Of a stretch of 64,000 bases of DNA, positions 1-8,246 are shown piece after piece; position 1 is the stretch's first letter; the number at the start of each line of letters is the position of its first letter. The stretch comes from Duganella sp. CF402 (GTDB taxonomy: Bacteria; Pseudomonadota; Gammaproteobacteria; Burkholderiales; Burkholderiaceae_D): NCBI RefSeq assembly GCF_900109645.1, contig NZ_FOBG01000001.1:992001-1056000 (forward strand), given 5' to 3'. The notes beneath the pieces are model-generated. The model saw only the letters and a program-made list of their open reading frames with translations, made no database searches and was not told the DNA's origin. The translations under genes and the position numbers were made by a program.

Positions 1-1119
1 TTTATCGGCGCTGCGGGCGCCGCCACCGCGCAGGCGGAAGACATCATCAAGATCGGCCACGTGGCTGCCACGTCCGGCCCGATCGCCCACCTCGGCAAGG
101 ACAATGAAAACGGCGCGCGCATGGCGGTCGATGAATTGAACGCCAAGGGTGTGCTGATCGGTGGCAAAAAATACAAGGTGGTGCTGCTGGCCGAAGACGA
201 CGCCGGCGATCCGAAGCAGGCCACCTCGGCCGCGCAGAAGCTGGTCGACGCCAAGGTGCAGGGCGTGATCGGCCACGAAACCTCGGGCACCGCGATTCCG
301 GCCTCGCGCATTTACTACGATGCCGGCATTCCGCAGATTACGCCGTCGGCCAGTTCGCCAGCCTACACGCGCCAGCGCTACAACACCACCTTCCGCAACA
401 TCGCCAACGACGAGCAGCTCGGCCCCGCGCTGGCGCGCTACGCCATGCAGAACATGCAGGCCAAGCGCATCGCCGTGGTGGACGACCGTACCGCCTACGG
501 CAAGGGCCTGGCCGATGAATTCAGCAAGACCGTCAAGCGTACCGGCGCGGCGACCGGTTCGAGCATCGTCTCGACCCAGTACACCAACGACAAGGCGACC
601 GACCTGACGGCCATCCTGACCGCCATCAAGGCCACCAAGCCGGACATGATTTTCTTCGGCGGCATGGACGCGGTGGCCGCGCCGATGCTGCGCCAGATGA
701 AGCAGCTGGGCTTCCCGATCAAGTTCATGGGCGGCGACGGCATGTGCTCGGACTCGGTGCCGCGTTTGGCGGGCGAGGGCATGAGCGACGGCCAGGTGAT
801 CTGCGCAGAGGCGGGCGGCGTCGAGCCGGCGCAGGAAAAAGGCATGGCCGATTTCCGCGCGGCTTACAAGAAACGCTACGGGATTGAGGTGCAGACCTAC
901 GCGCCGTACACCTATGATGCGCTGATGACGATGGTGGAGGCGATGCAGAAAGCCGGTTCGCCGGATCCGGCGAAATACCTGCCGGTGCTGGCCAAGATCA
1001 AGCACAAGGGCGTGACCGGCAATATCTCGTTCGATGCGCGCGGCGACGTGCAGGATGGTGTGCTGACCATCTTCACCTTCAAGAACGGCAAGCGCCAGAA
1101 GCTTGCCGTCATGAAGTAA
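1..1119 (+). CDS. Branched-chain amino acid ABC transporter substrate-binding protein (5' partial)
   Basis: Periplasmic binding protein of the LivJ/LivK type, which delivers branched-chain or related amino acids to an inner-membrane ABC permease. The open frame enters from the left edge; the first visible residues (FIGAAGAATAQAEDIIKIG) look like the end of a signal peptide with an AQA cleavage site, so only the first few residues are missing. The mature part opens with the family's GPIAHLGKDNENGARMAVDE region and keeps the VIGHETSGT segment and the two-lobe layout. The rest of the transporter must lie outside the window. The substrate cannot be told from sequence. Confidence 0.9.
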   Translation, partial: FIGAAGAATAQAEDIIKIGHVAATSGPIAHLGKDNENGARMAVDELNAKGVLIGGKKYKVVLLAEDDAGDPKQATSAAQKLVDAKVQGVIGHETSGTAIPASRIYYDAGIPQITPSASSPAYTRQRYNTTFRNIANDEQLGPALARYAMQNMQAKRIAVVDDRTAYGKGLADEFSKTVKRTGAATGSSIVSTQYTNDKATDLTAILTAIKATKPDMIFFGGMDAVAAPMLRQMKQLGFPIKFMGGDGMCSDSVPRLAGEGMSDGQVICAEAGGVEPAQEKGMADFRAAYKKRYGIEVQTYAPYTYDALMTMVEAMQKAGSPDPAKYLPVLAKIKHKGVTGNISFDARGDVQDGVLTIFTFKNGKRQKLAVMK

Positions 1120-1121
1120 GG

Positions 1122-3374
1122 TCAGGCGCCTGGCGGCGGGCCGCCGAAGCCGGCGCCAGGAGGCCCCCCGGGACCACCCGGACGTGGTCCGCCCCAGCCG
1201 CCTTCTTCCTTGTCCGAGGACGAGGAGGGGCCGCCGAAGCGGTATGACAGGCCGACGTAGACCACGCGGCCGTCGAAGCGGCGGGTGCTGGTTTCACGCA
1301 GCGTCGCGCTGTTGATCACGGTTTCCATCTTGTTGGTGCTGAAGATGTCGGTCACGTTGGCCACCAGCGTCAGCGCCGGCGTCACGGTGTGGCGCAGGCT
1401 CAGGTTGATCGAGTGGTTCGGCGAGCGATAGCCCTGGCCCGACAAGGTCTTGCCCATCATTTGCAGCGCCAGCTGGATCTGGTTGGCGGCGTCGTACTGG
1501 TAGTTCAGGCGCGCGCGGCCGCTCAGGGAGTTGGCGGTGCGCGTCACCAGCACGCCGGTGTCGTCATAGAAGCTTTGCTGTGCGCGCATCAGGTTGCCGC
1601 TGGTGTTCAGCGTCAGCGACGGCGTCAGCTTGCCGCTTACAGTAAATTCCATCCCGCTCGAATGACTGCCTTCGCCGTTGGCCTTGGTGGTCAGCAGCAC
1701 GTTCGGCGCCACGAAGTAGCGGTAGTCGACGATGGCGTCGGTGTCGCGGCGGTAGTAGCCGCGCAGATTGGTTTCCAGCCCGCCGAACTTGGTCTCGTAG
1801 CCCACTTCGAACGAATCGGTCTTGGTCGGCTTCAGATTCGGGTTGCCCGAGGAGACGTTGAATTCATCGCGGTAGGTCACATACGGATTCAGGTCGTTGG
1901 CGTTCGGACGGCGGATCCGGCGCGCGTAGGCGAAGCGGATGTTGGCGGTGTCGGTCGCCTTGTAGGTGGCGAAGAAACTAGGTATATAGTTTATATAGTT
2001 ATTGCTCGCTTTGACGCCGCCGGTGATCTGGTTGATGTCCATGTCGGTGTACTCGGCGCGCAGGCCGGCCAGCGCACCCCAGCGTTCGTTCAGGCGCATC
2101 TGGTAGCTGCCATACAGCGCGTAGACGGTTTCATCCAGCTCGTAGGCGTTGGTGCGGCCGTTGTTGACCGTGGCCGTGCCAGTGACCGGATCGATATCCG
2201 TGTACAGCGTGTTGAAGCTGCTGTCGTTGGTGGCGATCTTGTAGCCGGCCTTCATGGTGCCGCCCCAAAGCGGACGCTCGTAGTCGCCGGTGAAGTCGAC
2301 GATGCGGGTGCTGAAATCGTTATGCTGGCTGGCGCGGGTGTCGGCCATGCCCGGCGTGGCGTAGTCGTTGGTGTACTGGTTGACGTTGTCGTTTTCCGAA
2401 GCCGATACGCGCAGGTCGATCTTCAGCGTTTCGCCCGGCAGTTCGCCCTTGTGGTCGTAGCGGCCGCCCCAGGCGAAGTTCTTGCTGTCGCCGTTACGGG
2501 TGGTGCTGCGCACGTAGTCGCTGGCCGGCGTCAGGCTGGTGGCGCCGTTCAGGTAGTGGTCGCTCGAACGTTGGTCGTTGGTGCGGCTGTTGTAGTTGAC
2601 GCTGCCGGTCAGGGTGTCGGTCTGGCTCAGGTTGTAGCTGACCTGGCCGTTCAGGCCGGCCATGTCGTTCAGGCCCTTGCCGACCGATTGCTGGCTGCTG
2701 TGCACGAACTCGCCGGTGCCGGCGTCGTAGCGGTCGCGGCTGACCTCGGCCACCGAGTTGCGGCCGTCATGGCGCACGTTGGCGCTGCCCTGGAAGCCCC
2801 AGGCGCCTTCGTTGTAGGTGGTGTTGACGGCGCTGTTGTAGCGGCCGGCGGTGCCGGTGTTGGCGTTGACGGTGGTGAAGCCGCCCGGCTTGCGGTTGCG
2901 GCGCATCACCAGGTTCAGGATCGGGCCGCCACCGGCTTCGTTGCCGAACTGGGCGCCGGGGTTGTTGATGACTTCGATCGATTCGATATCGTCGGCCGCC
3001 ATCGCCTGCAGCGCCGGGCCACGGTTATCGCCTTGCAGCATGGCCGACGGCTTGCCGTCCACCATGATCTGCACATTGGCGCTGCCGCGCAGGGTGACGC
3101 TGCCGTCCGGATCGACGTTCACGGATGGCACGTTGTTGAGGGCATCGGCAGCGGTGCCGTTGGTGCTGGAGACATCGGACTTGACGTCGTAGACCTGGCG
3201 ATCGATGCGGTTGGTGGGGCGCTCGGCGGAAACAGTTACCTCCGGAACGACGGCCTCCTTGGGCTTGGCGGTCGTAGCGGGCTTGATGGCTGGCTTTTCG
3301 GGAGAGGCGGTTTGGGCGTAAGCTGGCAGAATAGCGCTGCCGGTCAGGCAGCAGGTAAGCAGTATCTTTTGCAT
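1122..3374 (-). CDS. TonB-dependent receptor with outer-membrane beta-barrel
   Basis: Outer-membrane active transporter of 750 residues. It has a signal peptide ending in AYAQ, a short Pro/Lys linker, a TonB-box-like VPEVTVSAER, and a plug domain (about 60-160) containing the LRGSANVQIMVDGKPSAM region and IESIEVINNPGAQF. A long barrel full of alternating aromatic strands follows. It resembles the receptor family with the OMP_b-brl_3 type barrel rather than classical siderophore receptors. The C terminus is unusual: after the expected final strand (VYVGLSYRFGG) comes a Gly/Pro-rich tail of roughly 35 residues. It converges on the preceding gene with a 2-bp gap and is divergent from the OsmC gene. 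Substrate unknown. Confidence 0.88.
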   Translation of the reverse strand: MQKILLTCCLTGSAILPAYAQTASPEKPAIKPATTAKPKEAVVPEVTVSAERPTNRIDRQVYDVKSDVSSTNGTAADALNNVPSVNVDPDGSVTLRGSANVQIMVDGKPSAMLQGDNRGPALQAMAADDIESIEVINNPGAQFGNEAGGGPILNLVMRRNRKPGGFTTVNANTGTAGRYNSAVNTTYNEGAWGFQGSANVRHDGRNSVAEVSRDRYDAGTGEFVHSSQQSVGKGLNDMAGLNGQVSYNLSQTDTLTGSVNYNSRTNDQRSSDHYLNGATSLTPASDYVRSTTRNGDSKNFAWGGRYDHKGELPGETLKIDLRVSASENDNVNQYTNDYATPGMADTRASQHNDFSTRIVDFTGDYERPLWGGTMKAGYKIATNDSSFNTLYTDIDPVTGTATVNNGRTNAYELDETVYALYGSYQMRLNERWGALAGLRAEYTDMDINQITGGVKASNNYINYIPSFFATYKATDTANIRFAYARRIRRPNANDLNPYVTYRDEFNVSSGNPNLKPTKTDSFEVGYETKFGGLETNLRGYYRRDTDAIVDYRYFVAPNVLLTTKANGEGSHSSGMEFTVSGKLTPSLTLNTSGNLMRAQQSFYDDTGVLVTRTANSLSGRARLNYQYDAANQIQLALQMMGKTLSGQGYRSPNHSINLSLRHTVTPALTLVANVTDIFSTNKMETVINSATLRETSTRRFDGRVVYVGLSYRFGGPSSSSDKEEGGWGGPRPGGPGGPPGAGFGGPPPGA

Positions 3375-3491
3375 GGTTTCGACGGCACCCCGTCACTGTA
3401 CGGTGGAATTGCCATTATATCAGCGCCAAATTGATGAAATAACGGCATTTACGCTTCTTTACCTTGGCTTTACAAACGAGAGGATGATGGT

Positions 3492-3881
3492 ATGGCACGC
3501 GGTTCAGCGCACATTGGAAAAGACAGTTACACCACCCGGATCAAGGTCAACGGACACGCGCTGGTTGGCGACGAGCCGGCCCGCAATGGCGGCCAGGATG
3601 CCGGTCCGGCACCCTACGATTATCTGCTGGCCGGTCTCGGCGCCTGCACCGCGATCACGCTGCGCATGTATGCCGACCGCAAGCAGTGGCCGGTGGACGG
3701 CGTCGACATCGCCCTGCACCTGACCCACGGCGACGACGGCGCCATGCTGATCCGCCGCACGCTGGCCATCAGCGGCGCGCTCGACGCCGCGCAAAAAGCC
3801 CGCATGGCCGAAATCGCCGAAAAAACCCCCGTCACGCTCACCCTCAAGGCCGGCCTGCGCATCGATACTGAGTTGGTCTGA
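3492..3881 (+). CDS. OsmC family protein
   Basis: Small alpha/beta protein of 129 residues from the OsmC/Ohr superfamily, whose classical members reduce organic peroxides with a Cys pair. The first conserved Cys is present in LAGLGACTAITLRMYADRK. Where classical members have a second Cys (CPVHRTL), this protein reads AEKTPVTLTLKAG, so the second catalytic Cys is missing. It may therefore belong to the non-peroxidase OsmC subgroup. ATG with GAGAGGA upstream. It is divergent from the TonB receptor, with a 117-bp shared intergenic region. Confidence 0.88.
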   Translation: MARGSAHIGKDSYTTRIKVNGHALVGDEPARNGGQDAGPAPYDYLLAGLGACTAITLRMYADRKQWPVDGVDIALHLTHGDDGAMLIRRTLAISGALDAAQKARMAEIAEKTPVTLTLKAGLRIDTELV

Positions 3882-3967
3882 TTTTTTTCGATCTCGCGCG
3901 GAACCTGCGCATGGCTCGCTTGGTCTAACAGCAAGTTGAGCCGTGTGACGATTCCTTGGGGGATGAT

Positions 3968-5002
3968 ATGAACTGGATCAAAACGCTGGTGGGGTTGCTT
4001 GCGGTCGCTGCCGGTTGCTCTGCAGTGGCGGCGCCTTTGTTGTCGGAAGGATTTGATGATGTGGCGGCGCTGCCGGGCAAGGGCTGGGTGCTCCTCAACC
4101 AGTCGACGCCACCCGGCAGCACCGGCTGGTTCCAGGGCGAGCCGTCGTTCTTTCCCGCTGCGGCGGGACCGGCCGATTCCTACATCGCCGCCAATTTCAA
4201 CAACGCCGCGTTCGGCGGCTCGGTCAGCAACTGGCTGTTGACGCCGCAGGTGTTGCTGGCCAATGGCGAGTCCATCAGGTTCTCGCTGCGCCTGCCGGGC
4301 GAAGGCTTGCTTGACCGGGTGGAAGTCTACCTCGGCGGCAACGGCGCCAGCACCGACGTCGGTCGCGACTTCACGCTGCTCGCCGCTTACGAGTCCGACA
4401 GCGACACTGGCTGGCAGCAGCAATCGCTGCTGGTCGATGGCCTCGTGGCGCCCGCCAGCGGCCGCCTGGCGTTCCGCTACGTGGTCGATGACACCAGCCT
4501 CAACGGCGACTATATCGGTATCGACAGCGTCAGCCTGTCCGCGATTCCCGAACCTGCCACGGTGGCGCTGGTGTGCCTCGGCATGATCGCGCTGCATGCG
4601 GCGCGGCGGCCGCGCAGACACTGGCTGGCGGCGGCAGGCCTGTACGCCGGCGCACTTGCGGCGCAGGCCGGGCAGAATGGCGTGATGCATTTTCCAAACG
4701 TGCAGGTGGTGCAGCAGCAGGCCGCGCCATTGACGGCGGAGCACGGCGGTTTCATGGCCTACAAGGATCCCGTCACCGGCCAGCTGACAGGTCCCGATCC
4801 CGAACGGGCTGCCTTGCTGACCGCCGCCGCGCGCGCGCCGGCGCCGTTGATGCGCCTTGTCCGGCCGGTACCGAAGCTGGCCCAGCGCGGCGGCGTCAGC
4901 CTGATGCTCGATGAACGTCAGACCCGCTACGCCATCGCCCGCAAGGCCGGCGACGGCAGCATCACGCACAGCTGCGAGCCAGCGGCGGGAGAGCACAAAT
5001 GA
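3968..5002 (+). CDS. PEP-CTERM-like choice-of-anchor protein fused to a second secreted module
   Basis: Secreted protein of 344 residues. The start is the ATG preceded by GGGGGA; a TTG 12 bp upstream is less likely. A signal peptide ends around SAVAA. Residues about 25-190 look like a choice-of-anchor J beta-sandwich (SEGFDD, SNWLLTPQV, IGIDSVSL). A PEP-CTERM-like element follows at about 193-217 (IPEPATVALVCLG, then an Arg cluster). Unusually it is not C-terminal: a second hydrophobic, signal-like stretch (WLAAAGLYAGALAAQA) follows, then about 105 residues with MAYKDPVTGQLTGPDP, resembling separate small proteins found beside PEP-CTERM genes. The stop overlaps the next gene's start (ATGA). 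Confidence 0.75.
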   Translation: MNWIKTLVGLLAVAAGCSAVAAPLLSEGFDDVAALPGKGWVLLNQSTPPGSTGWFQGEPSFFPAAAGPADSYIAANFNNAAFGGSVSNWLLTPQVLLANGESIRFSLRLPGEGLLDRVEVYLGGNGASTDVGRDFTLLAAYESDSDTGWQQQSLLVDGLVAPASGRLAFRYVVDDTSLNGDYIGIDSVSLSAIPEPATVALVCLGMIALHAARRPRRHWLAAAGLYAGALAAQAGQNGVMHFPNVQVVQQQAAPLTAEHGGFMAYKDPVTGQLTGPDPERAALLTAAARAPAPLMRLVRPVPKLAQRGGVSLMLDERQTRYAIARKAGDGSITHSCEPAAGEHK

Positions 5003-6411
5003 AGCTGCTGCTTGCCATCGCCACACTGTCGGCGGCATTGCTGGCGACCTCGGCCAGTTGGGGCGCCGCCACCATCACTATCGTCAACGGCGACCCGCCC
5101 GGCACCGGCTTCAACGACTCCACGCCGGCGACGCCGGTCGGCGGCAACACCGGCACCACGCTGGGTGCGCAGCGCCTGAATGTGTTCCAGGCGGCCGCCA
5201 GCAAATGGGGCGCGACGCTCGATAGCAGCGTGCCGATCCGCGTGCTGGCGACCTGGGACGCCTTGCCCTGCACCGACAGCGCCGCCGTGCTGGGCAGCGC
5301 TGGGGCGCTCGAAGTGTTTGCCGATTTTCCCGAGGCGCCGCAACGCAACGCCTGGTTTGGCAAGGCGCAGACCAACAAGCTGATCGGTTCCGACGCCGAT
5401 CCGACCACGCCCGACCTGCGCGCGCGCTTCAACGTCAACCTCGGCCAGCCGGGTTGCTTCAGCGGTTCGCCTTTCTACCTCGGTCTGGACAACCACCACG
5501 GCAGCAACCCCGACCTGGTGACGGTGCTGCTGCACGAATTCGCGCACGGCCTGGGCTTCCAGACCTACACCGACGACCAGACCGGCGAACTGCTGGCAGG
5601 CATTCCCAGCATCTGGGACTACTTCCTGCTCGACACCAGCACCGGTAAGGTCTGGAAGGACATGAGCAACGCCGAACGCGCCGCGTCGGCCGTGAAGTCG
5701 GGCAAGCTGGTGTGGAGCGGCGTGCAAGTCACCAGCGCCGCCGTGACGGTGCTGCAAGCCGGCACGCCGATCCTGACCATCCTGTCGCCGCCGGAAGTGG
5801 CGGGCGTGATCCAGGTTGGCACCGCCGCTTTCGGCCAGCCGCTCAATACGCCCGGCCTGACCGGCGAGGTGATGCCGGTGGTCGATACGCCGCCCGACCT
5901 TGGCCTGGCTTGCGAGCCGCTGTCGGCGCTCAATGCGCTGGCGGTCAAGGGCAAGATCGCGGTGGTGGATCGCGGCACGTGTACCTTTGTGGTCAAGGTG
6001 CGCAACTTGCAGGATGCCGGTGCCATTGGCGCAATCGTCGCGGACAATGCCGTTGGTGCGCCGCCGCCGGGACTGGGCGGCAGTGATCCGCGCATTGCCA
6101 TCCCGGCGGTGCGCATCACGCGCGAAGATGGCCAGGCGTTGAAGGATGCGCTGGCTAAGCGCACGCGCACGCATTCCGGCTTGCTTGCCAATCTCGGAGT
6201 GAACCTGGCGGTGCGCGCCGGCACCGATGCGCTGGGCAGGGTGCTGATGTACGCGCCGCGCCCCAACCAGCCGGGTTCGTCGGTGTCGCACTACGACACC
6301 AGCGCCACGCCCAACCAGCTGATGGAACCGGCCATCAACGCCGATCTGCGGCACGCGGTGCAGCCGCCGGTCGACCTGACCTTGCCGCTGCTGCACGATA
6401 TCGGCTGGTAG
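4999..6411 (+). CDS. Secreted zinc metalloprotease with inserted PA domain
   Basis: Predicted exported peptidase of 470 residues with a signal peptide ending ASWGA. The zinc motif HEFAHGLGF is at residues 179-187. A protease-associated (PA) domain lies around 290-375 (LNALAVKGKIAVVDRGTCTF, IPAVRITREDGQALK). Downstream of it is a metzincin-like Met-turn region (SHYDTSATPNQLMEP), and the protein ends in DIGW as many metzincin domains do, so the PA domain appears inserted within the catalytic domain. It is translationally coupled to the preceding PEP-CTERM-like gene by a 4-bp overlap, which suggests a shared surface role. Substrate unknown. Confidence 0.85.
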   Translation: MKLLLAIATLSAALLATSASWGAATITIVNGDPPGTGFNDSTPATPVGGNTGTTLGAQRLNVFQAAASKWGATLDSSVPIRVLATWDALPCTDSAAVLGSAGALEVFADFPEAPQRNAWFGKAQTNKLIGSDADPTTPDLRARFNVNLGQPGCFSGSPFYLGLDNHHGSNPDLVTVLLHEFAHGLGFQTYTDDQTGELLAGIPSIWDYFLLDTSTGKVWKDMSNAERAASAVKSGKLVWSGVQVTSAAVTVLQAGTPILTILSPPEVAGVIQVGTAAFGQPLNTPGLTGEVMPVVDTPPDLGLACEPLSALNALAVKGKIAVVDRGTCTFVVKVRNLQDAGAIGAIVADNAVGAPPPGLGGSDPRIAIPAVRITREDGQALKDALAKRTRTHSGLLANLGVNLAVRAGTDALGRVLMYAPRPNQPGSSVSHYDTSATPNQLMEPAINADLRHAVQPPVDLTLPLLHDIGW

Positions 6412-6413
6412 GC

Positions 6414-6752
6414 TCAGGCGCCGGCCGGCGCCGTGGTCACGTATTCGAAGATGCGGTCGGCGCAAGCTTCGGAAATGGCGATGAAGCGCGCGCCGTTGCG
6501 GAAGCGGCCGTGCGAGCCGATGGCGGCGCTGTGCAGCACCGTGAGCGTGATTTCGTTGCGGATGGCGCTGCCGGGGAAGCTGAAATTGAGCACAAACTGC
6601 TGGTCCGTGGACATGGGTTGATCGCTGACGAATGCTACGCCCATGCGCGAGATATCGATAATCTGCGCCGGCAAGGTGCTCTTTCCATGAATGTCAGTGA
6701 TGTAGGCGTCCGCCTGTAGCAGGCGCCTGACATGCTCGCGTCTCGGGTCCAT
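6414..6752 (-). CDS. PilZ domain protein (c-di-GMP binding)
   Basis: Single-domain protein of 112 residues. The c-di-GMP-binding signature is visible: an Arg-rich N terminus with RxxxR (RREHVR) and, about 30 residues on, DISRMGVAF, matching the (D/N)hSxxG motif. The frame is open further upstream, but the ATG at 6752 places the RxxxR motif at the usual N-terminal position. A GTG at 6770 is the alternative. It is divergent from the RecQ-family gene and converges on the metalloprotease with a 2-bp gap. It is probably a c-di-GMP effector of motility or envelope functions and fits with the two c-di-GMP enzymes later in the window. Confidence 0.82.
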   Translation of the reverse strand: MDPRREHVRRLLQADAYITDIHGKSTLPAQIIDISRMGVAFVSDQPMSTDQQFVLNFSFPGSAIRNEITLTVLHSAAIGSHGRFRNGARFIAISEACADRIFEYVTTAPAGA

Positions 6753-6863
6753 CGGGTTTGGGATAGCCACTAAAAGCAATAGTATGACAGATCCGCCGCC
6801 TACACCGCCAGCGCCGTGCGCTGCCGCACAGTACAGTGTTGTGTTCTTTGCTACGTTGGCGGC

Positions 6864-8246
6864 ATGGCTATCTCTCAACACCAACGGATCGAACGCTTGC
6901 TGCGCGCGGTGTTCGGCATCGACGCGCTGCGCGACGGCCAGCGCCGCGTGATCGACGCCGTGCTGGCCGGCCGCGACACCCTGGCCGTAATGCCGACCGG
7001 CAGCGGCAAGTCGCTGTGCTACCAGTTGCCGGCGCGCTTGATGAAGAAAGGCCTGACGGTGGTGGTCTCGCCGCTCATCGCGCTGATGAAGGATCAGGCG
7101 GAAAAGCTGGAGGAGGCCGGCATCGCCAGCGCCGCCCAGGTCAACAGCAGCCTGTCGCGCAGCGACGAACTGGATGCCCTGCAAGCGATAGAAAACGCCG
7201 GCAAGAATATCGTGTTCTGTACCCCCGAGCGCCTGGCGATGCCCGAATTCCGGGAGCTACTGCAGCAGGCCGGCGTCGGCTTGTTGGTGATCGACGAAGC
7301 GCACTGCATCTCCCAATGGGGACACGACTTTCGCCCGGCCTATCTGGAAATCGGCGCGGCGCTGGCGGCACTGGGCCAGCCGCAAGTGCTGGCACTGACC
7401 GCCACCGCCACGGACGACGTGATTGCCGATATCCGCACCCAGCTGGCGCGTCCCGGCATGCGGGTGGTGAACACCGGCGTCTACCGGCCCAACTTGCAGT
7501 ATCGGGTGCGGCAGGTCACCAATCCGGACGAGAAGCTCGCCGCCTTGCTGGAGCTGGTGCACGCCACGCCGGGCGTGGGCATCGTCTACGCCGCCACAGT
7601 CAAGGCGGCAAAAGAGGCCTGTGAGATGTTGCGGGAGGCCGGCGAGAGCGTCACGCTCTATCACGGCAGGTTGAAGGCCGCTGAGCGCAGCGGGAACCAG
7701 GAACTGTTCATGAACGGCGAACGGCGCGTGATGGTGGCCACCAACGCCTTTGGCATGGGCATCGACAAGAGCGACACGCGTTTCGTCATCCACCTGCAAG
7801 TGCCGGGCAGCCTGGAATCCTATTACCAGGAGTCGGGCCGCGCCGGGCGTGATGGCGAGGATGCCGAATGCACGCTGCTGTACTTCCACGACGACACGCG
7901 GCTACAGAAATTCTTCCTCATGAAGAGCAAGGCGCCGGACGCCAGGCATGAACTCGACCGCGAAAAGCTGGAGCGCATGATCGGCTATGCGCAAAGCGGC
8001 TTTTGCCGCTGGAAGCTGCTGCTCGATTACTTCGACGACGCGGTGCCGGGCTTTGAGCGCTGCTGCCGCTGCGATAACTGCCTGTCGCCGCCGGTCATTT
8101 CAGGGGAGCAGTTCGAACAACAGCAGCTGGGTGACCTGGGTCTTGCTGAAGTTGTCGTCGGAGATCAGTACCAGGCTGGCGTGGCCGTTGGCCAGGCGCG
8201 GTCCGAAGGCCATGCCCTCGAGGTTGTCGACGATCGGCAGGTGTAG
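6864..8246 (+). CDS. recQ: RecQ-family ATP-dependent DNA helicase, C terminus reading into neighbour
   Basis: Superfamily 2 DNA helicase of 460 residues. Walker A (MPTGSGKSLCYQ), DEAH box (DEAHCISQWGHDFRP), motif III (LTATAT), motif VI (QESGRAGRDGE) and the RecQ zinc-binding Cys set (FCRW, CCRCDNC) are all present. The protein stops soon after the zinc module: the winged-helix RQC and HRDC domains of full-length RecQ are absent. The last 50 or so codons (from about 8100) lie antisense to the convergent phytase-like gene and look like read-through rather than conserved sequence. The ATG at 6864 is preferred over an upstream start at 6816. Confidence 0.85.
   Translation: MAISQHQRIERLLRAVFGIDALRDGQRRVIDAVLAGRDTLAVMPTGSGKSLCYQLPARLMKKGLTVVVSPLIALMKDQAEKLEEAGIASAAQVNSSLSRSDELDALQAIENAGKNIVFCTPERLAMPEFRELLQQAGVGLLVIDEAHCISQWGHDFRPAYLEIGAALAALGQPQVLALTATATDDVIADIRTQLARPGMRVVNTGVYRPNLQYRVRQVTNPDEKLAALLELVHATPGVGIVYAATVKAAKEACEMLREAGESVTLYHGRLKAAERSGNQELFMNGERRVMVATNAFGMGIDKSDTRFVIHLQVPGSLESYYQESGRAGRDGEDAECTLLYFHDDTRLQKFFLMKSKAPDARHELDREKLERMIGYAQSGFCRWKLLLDYFDDAVPGFERCCRCDNCLSPPVISGEQFEQQQLGDLGLAEVVVGDQYQAGVAVGQARSEGHALEVVDDRQV

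Noticed and set aside
1389..3434. Open frame of 681 codons antisense to the TonB receptor
   Set aside because: Composition is Val/Ala/Arg-rich with no motif, and it mirrors the receptor gene; high GC makes long antisense frames common here.
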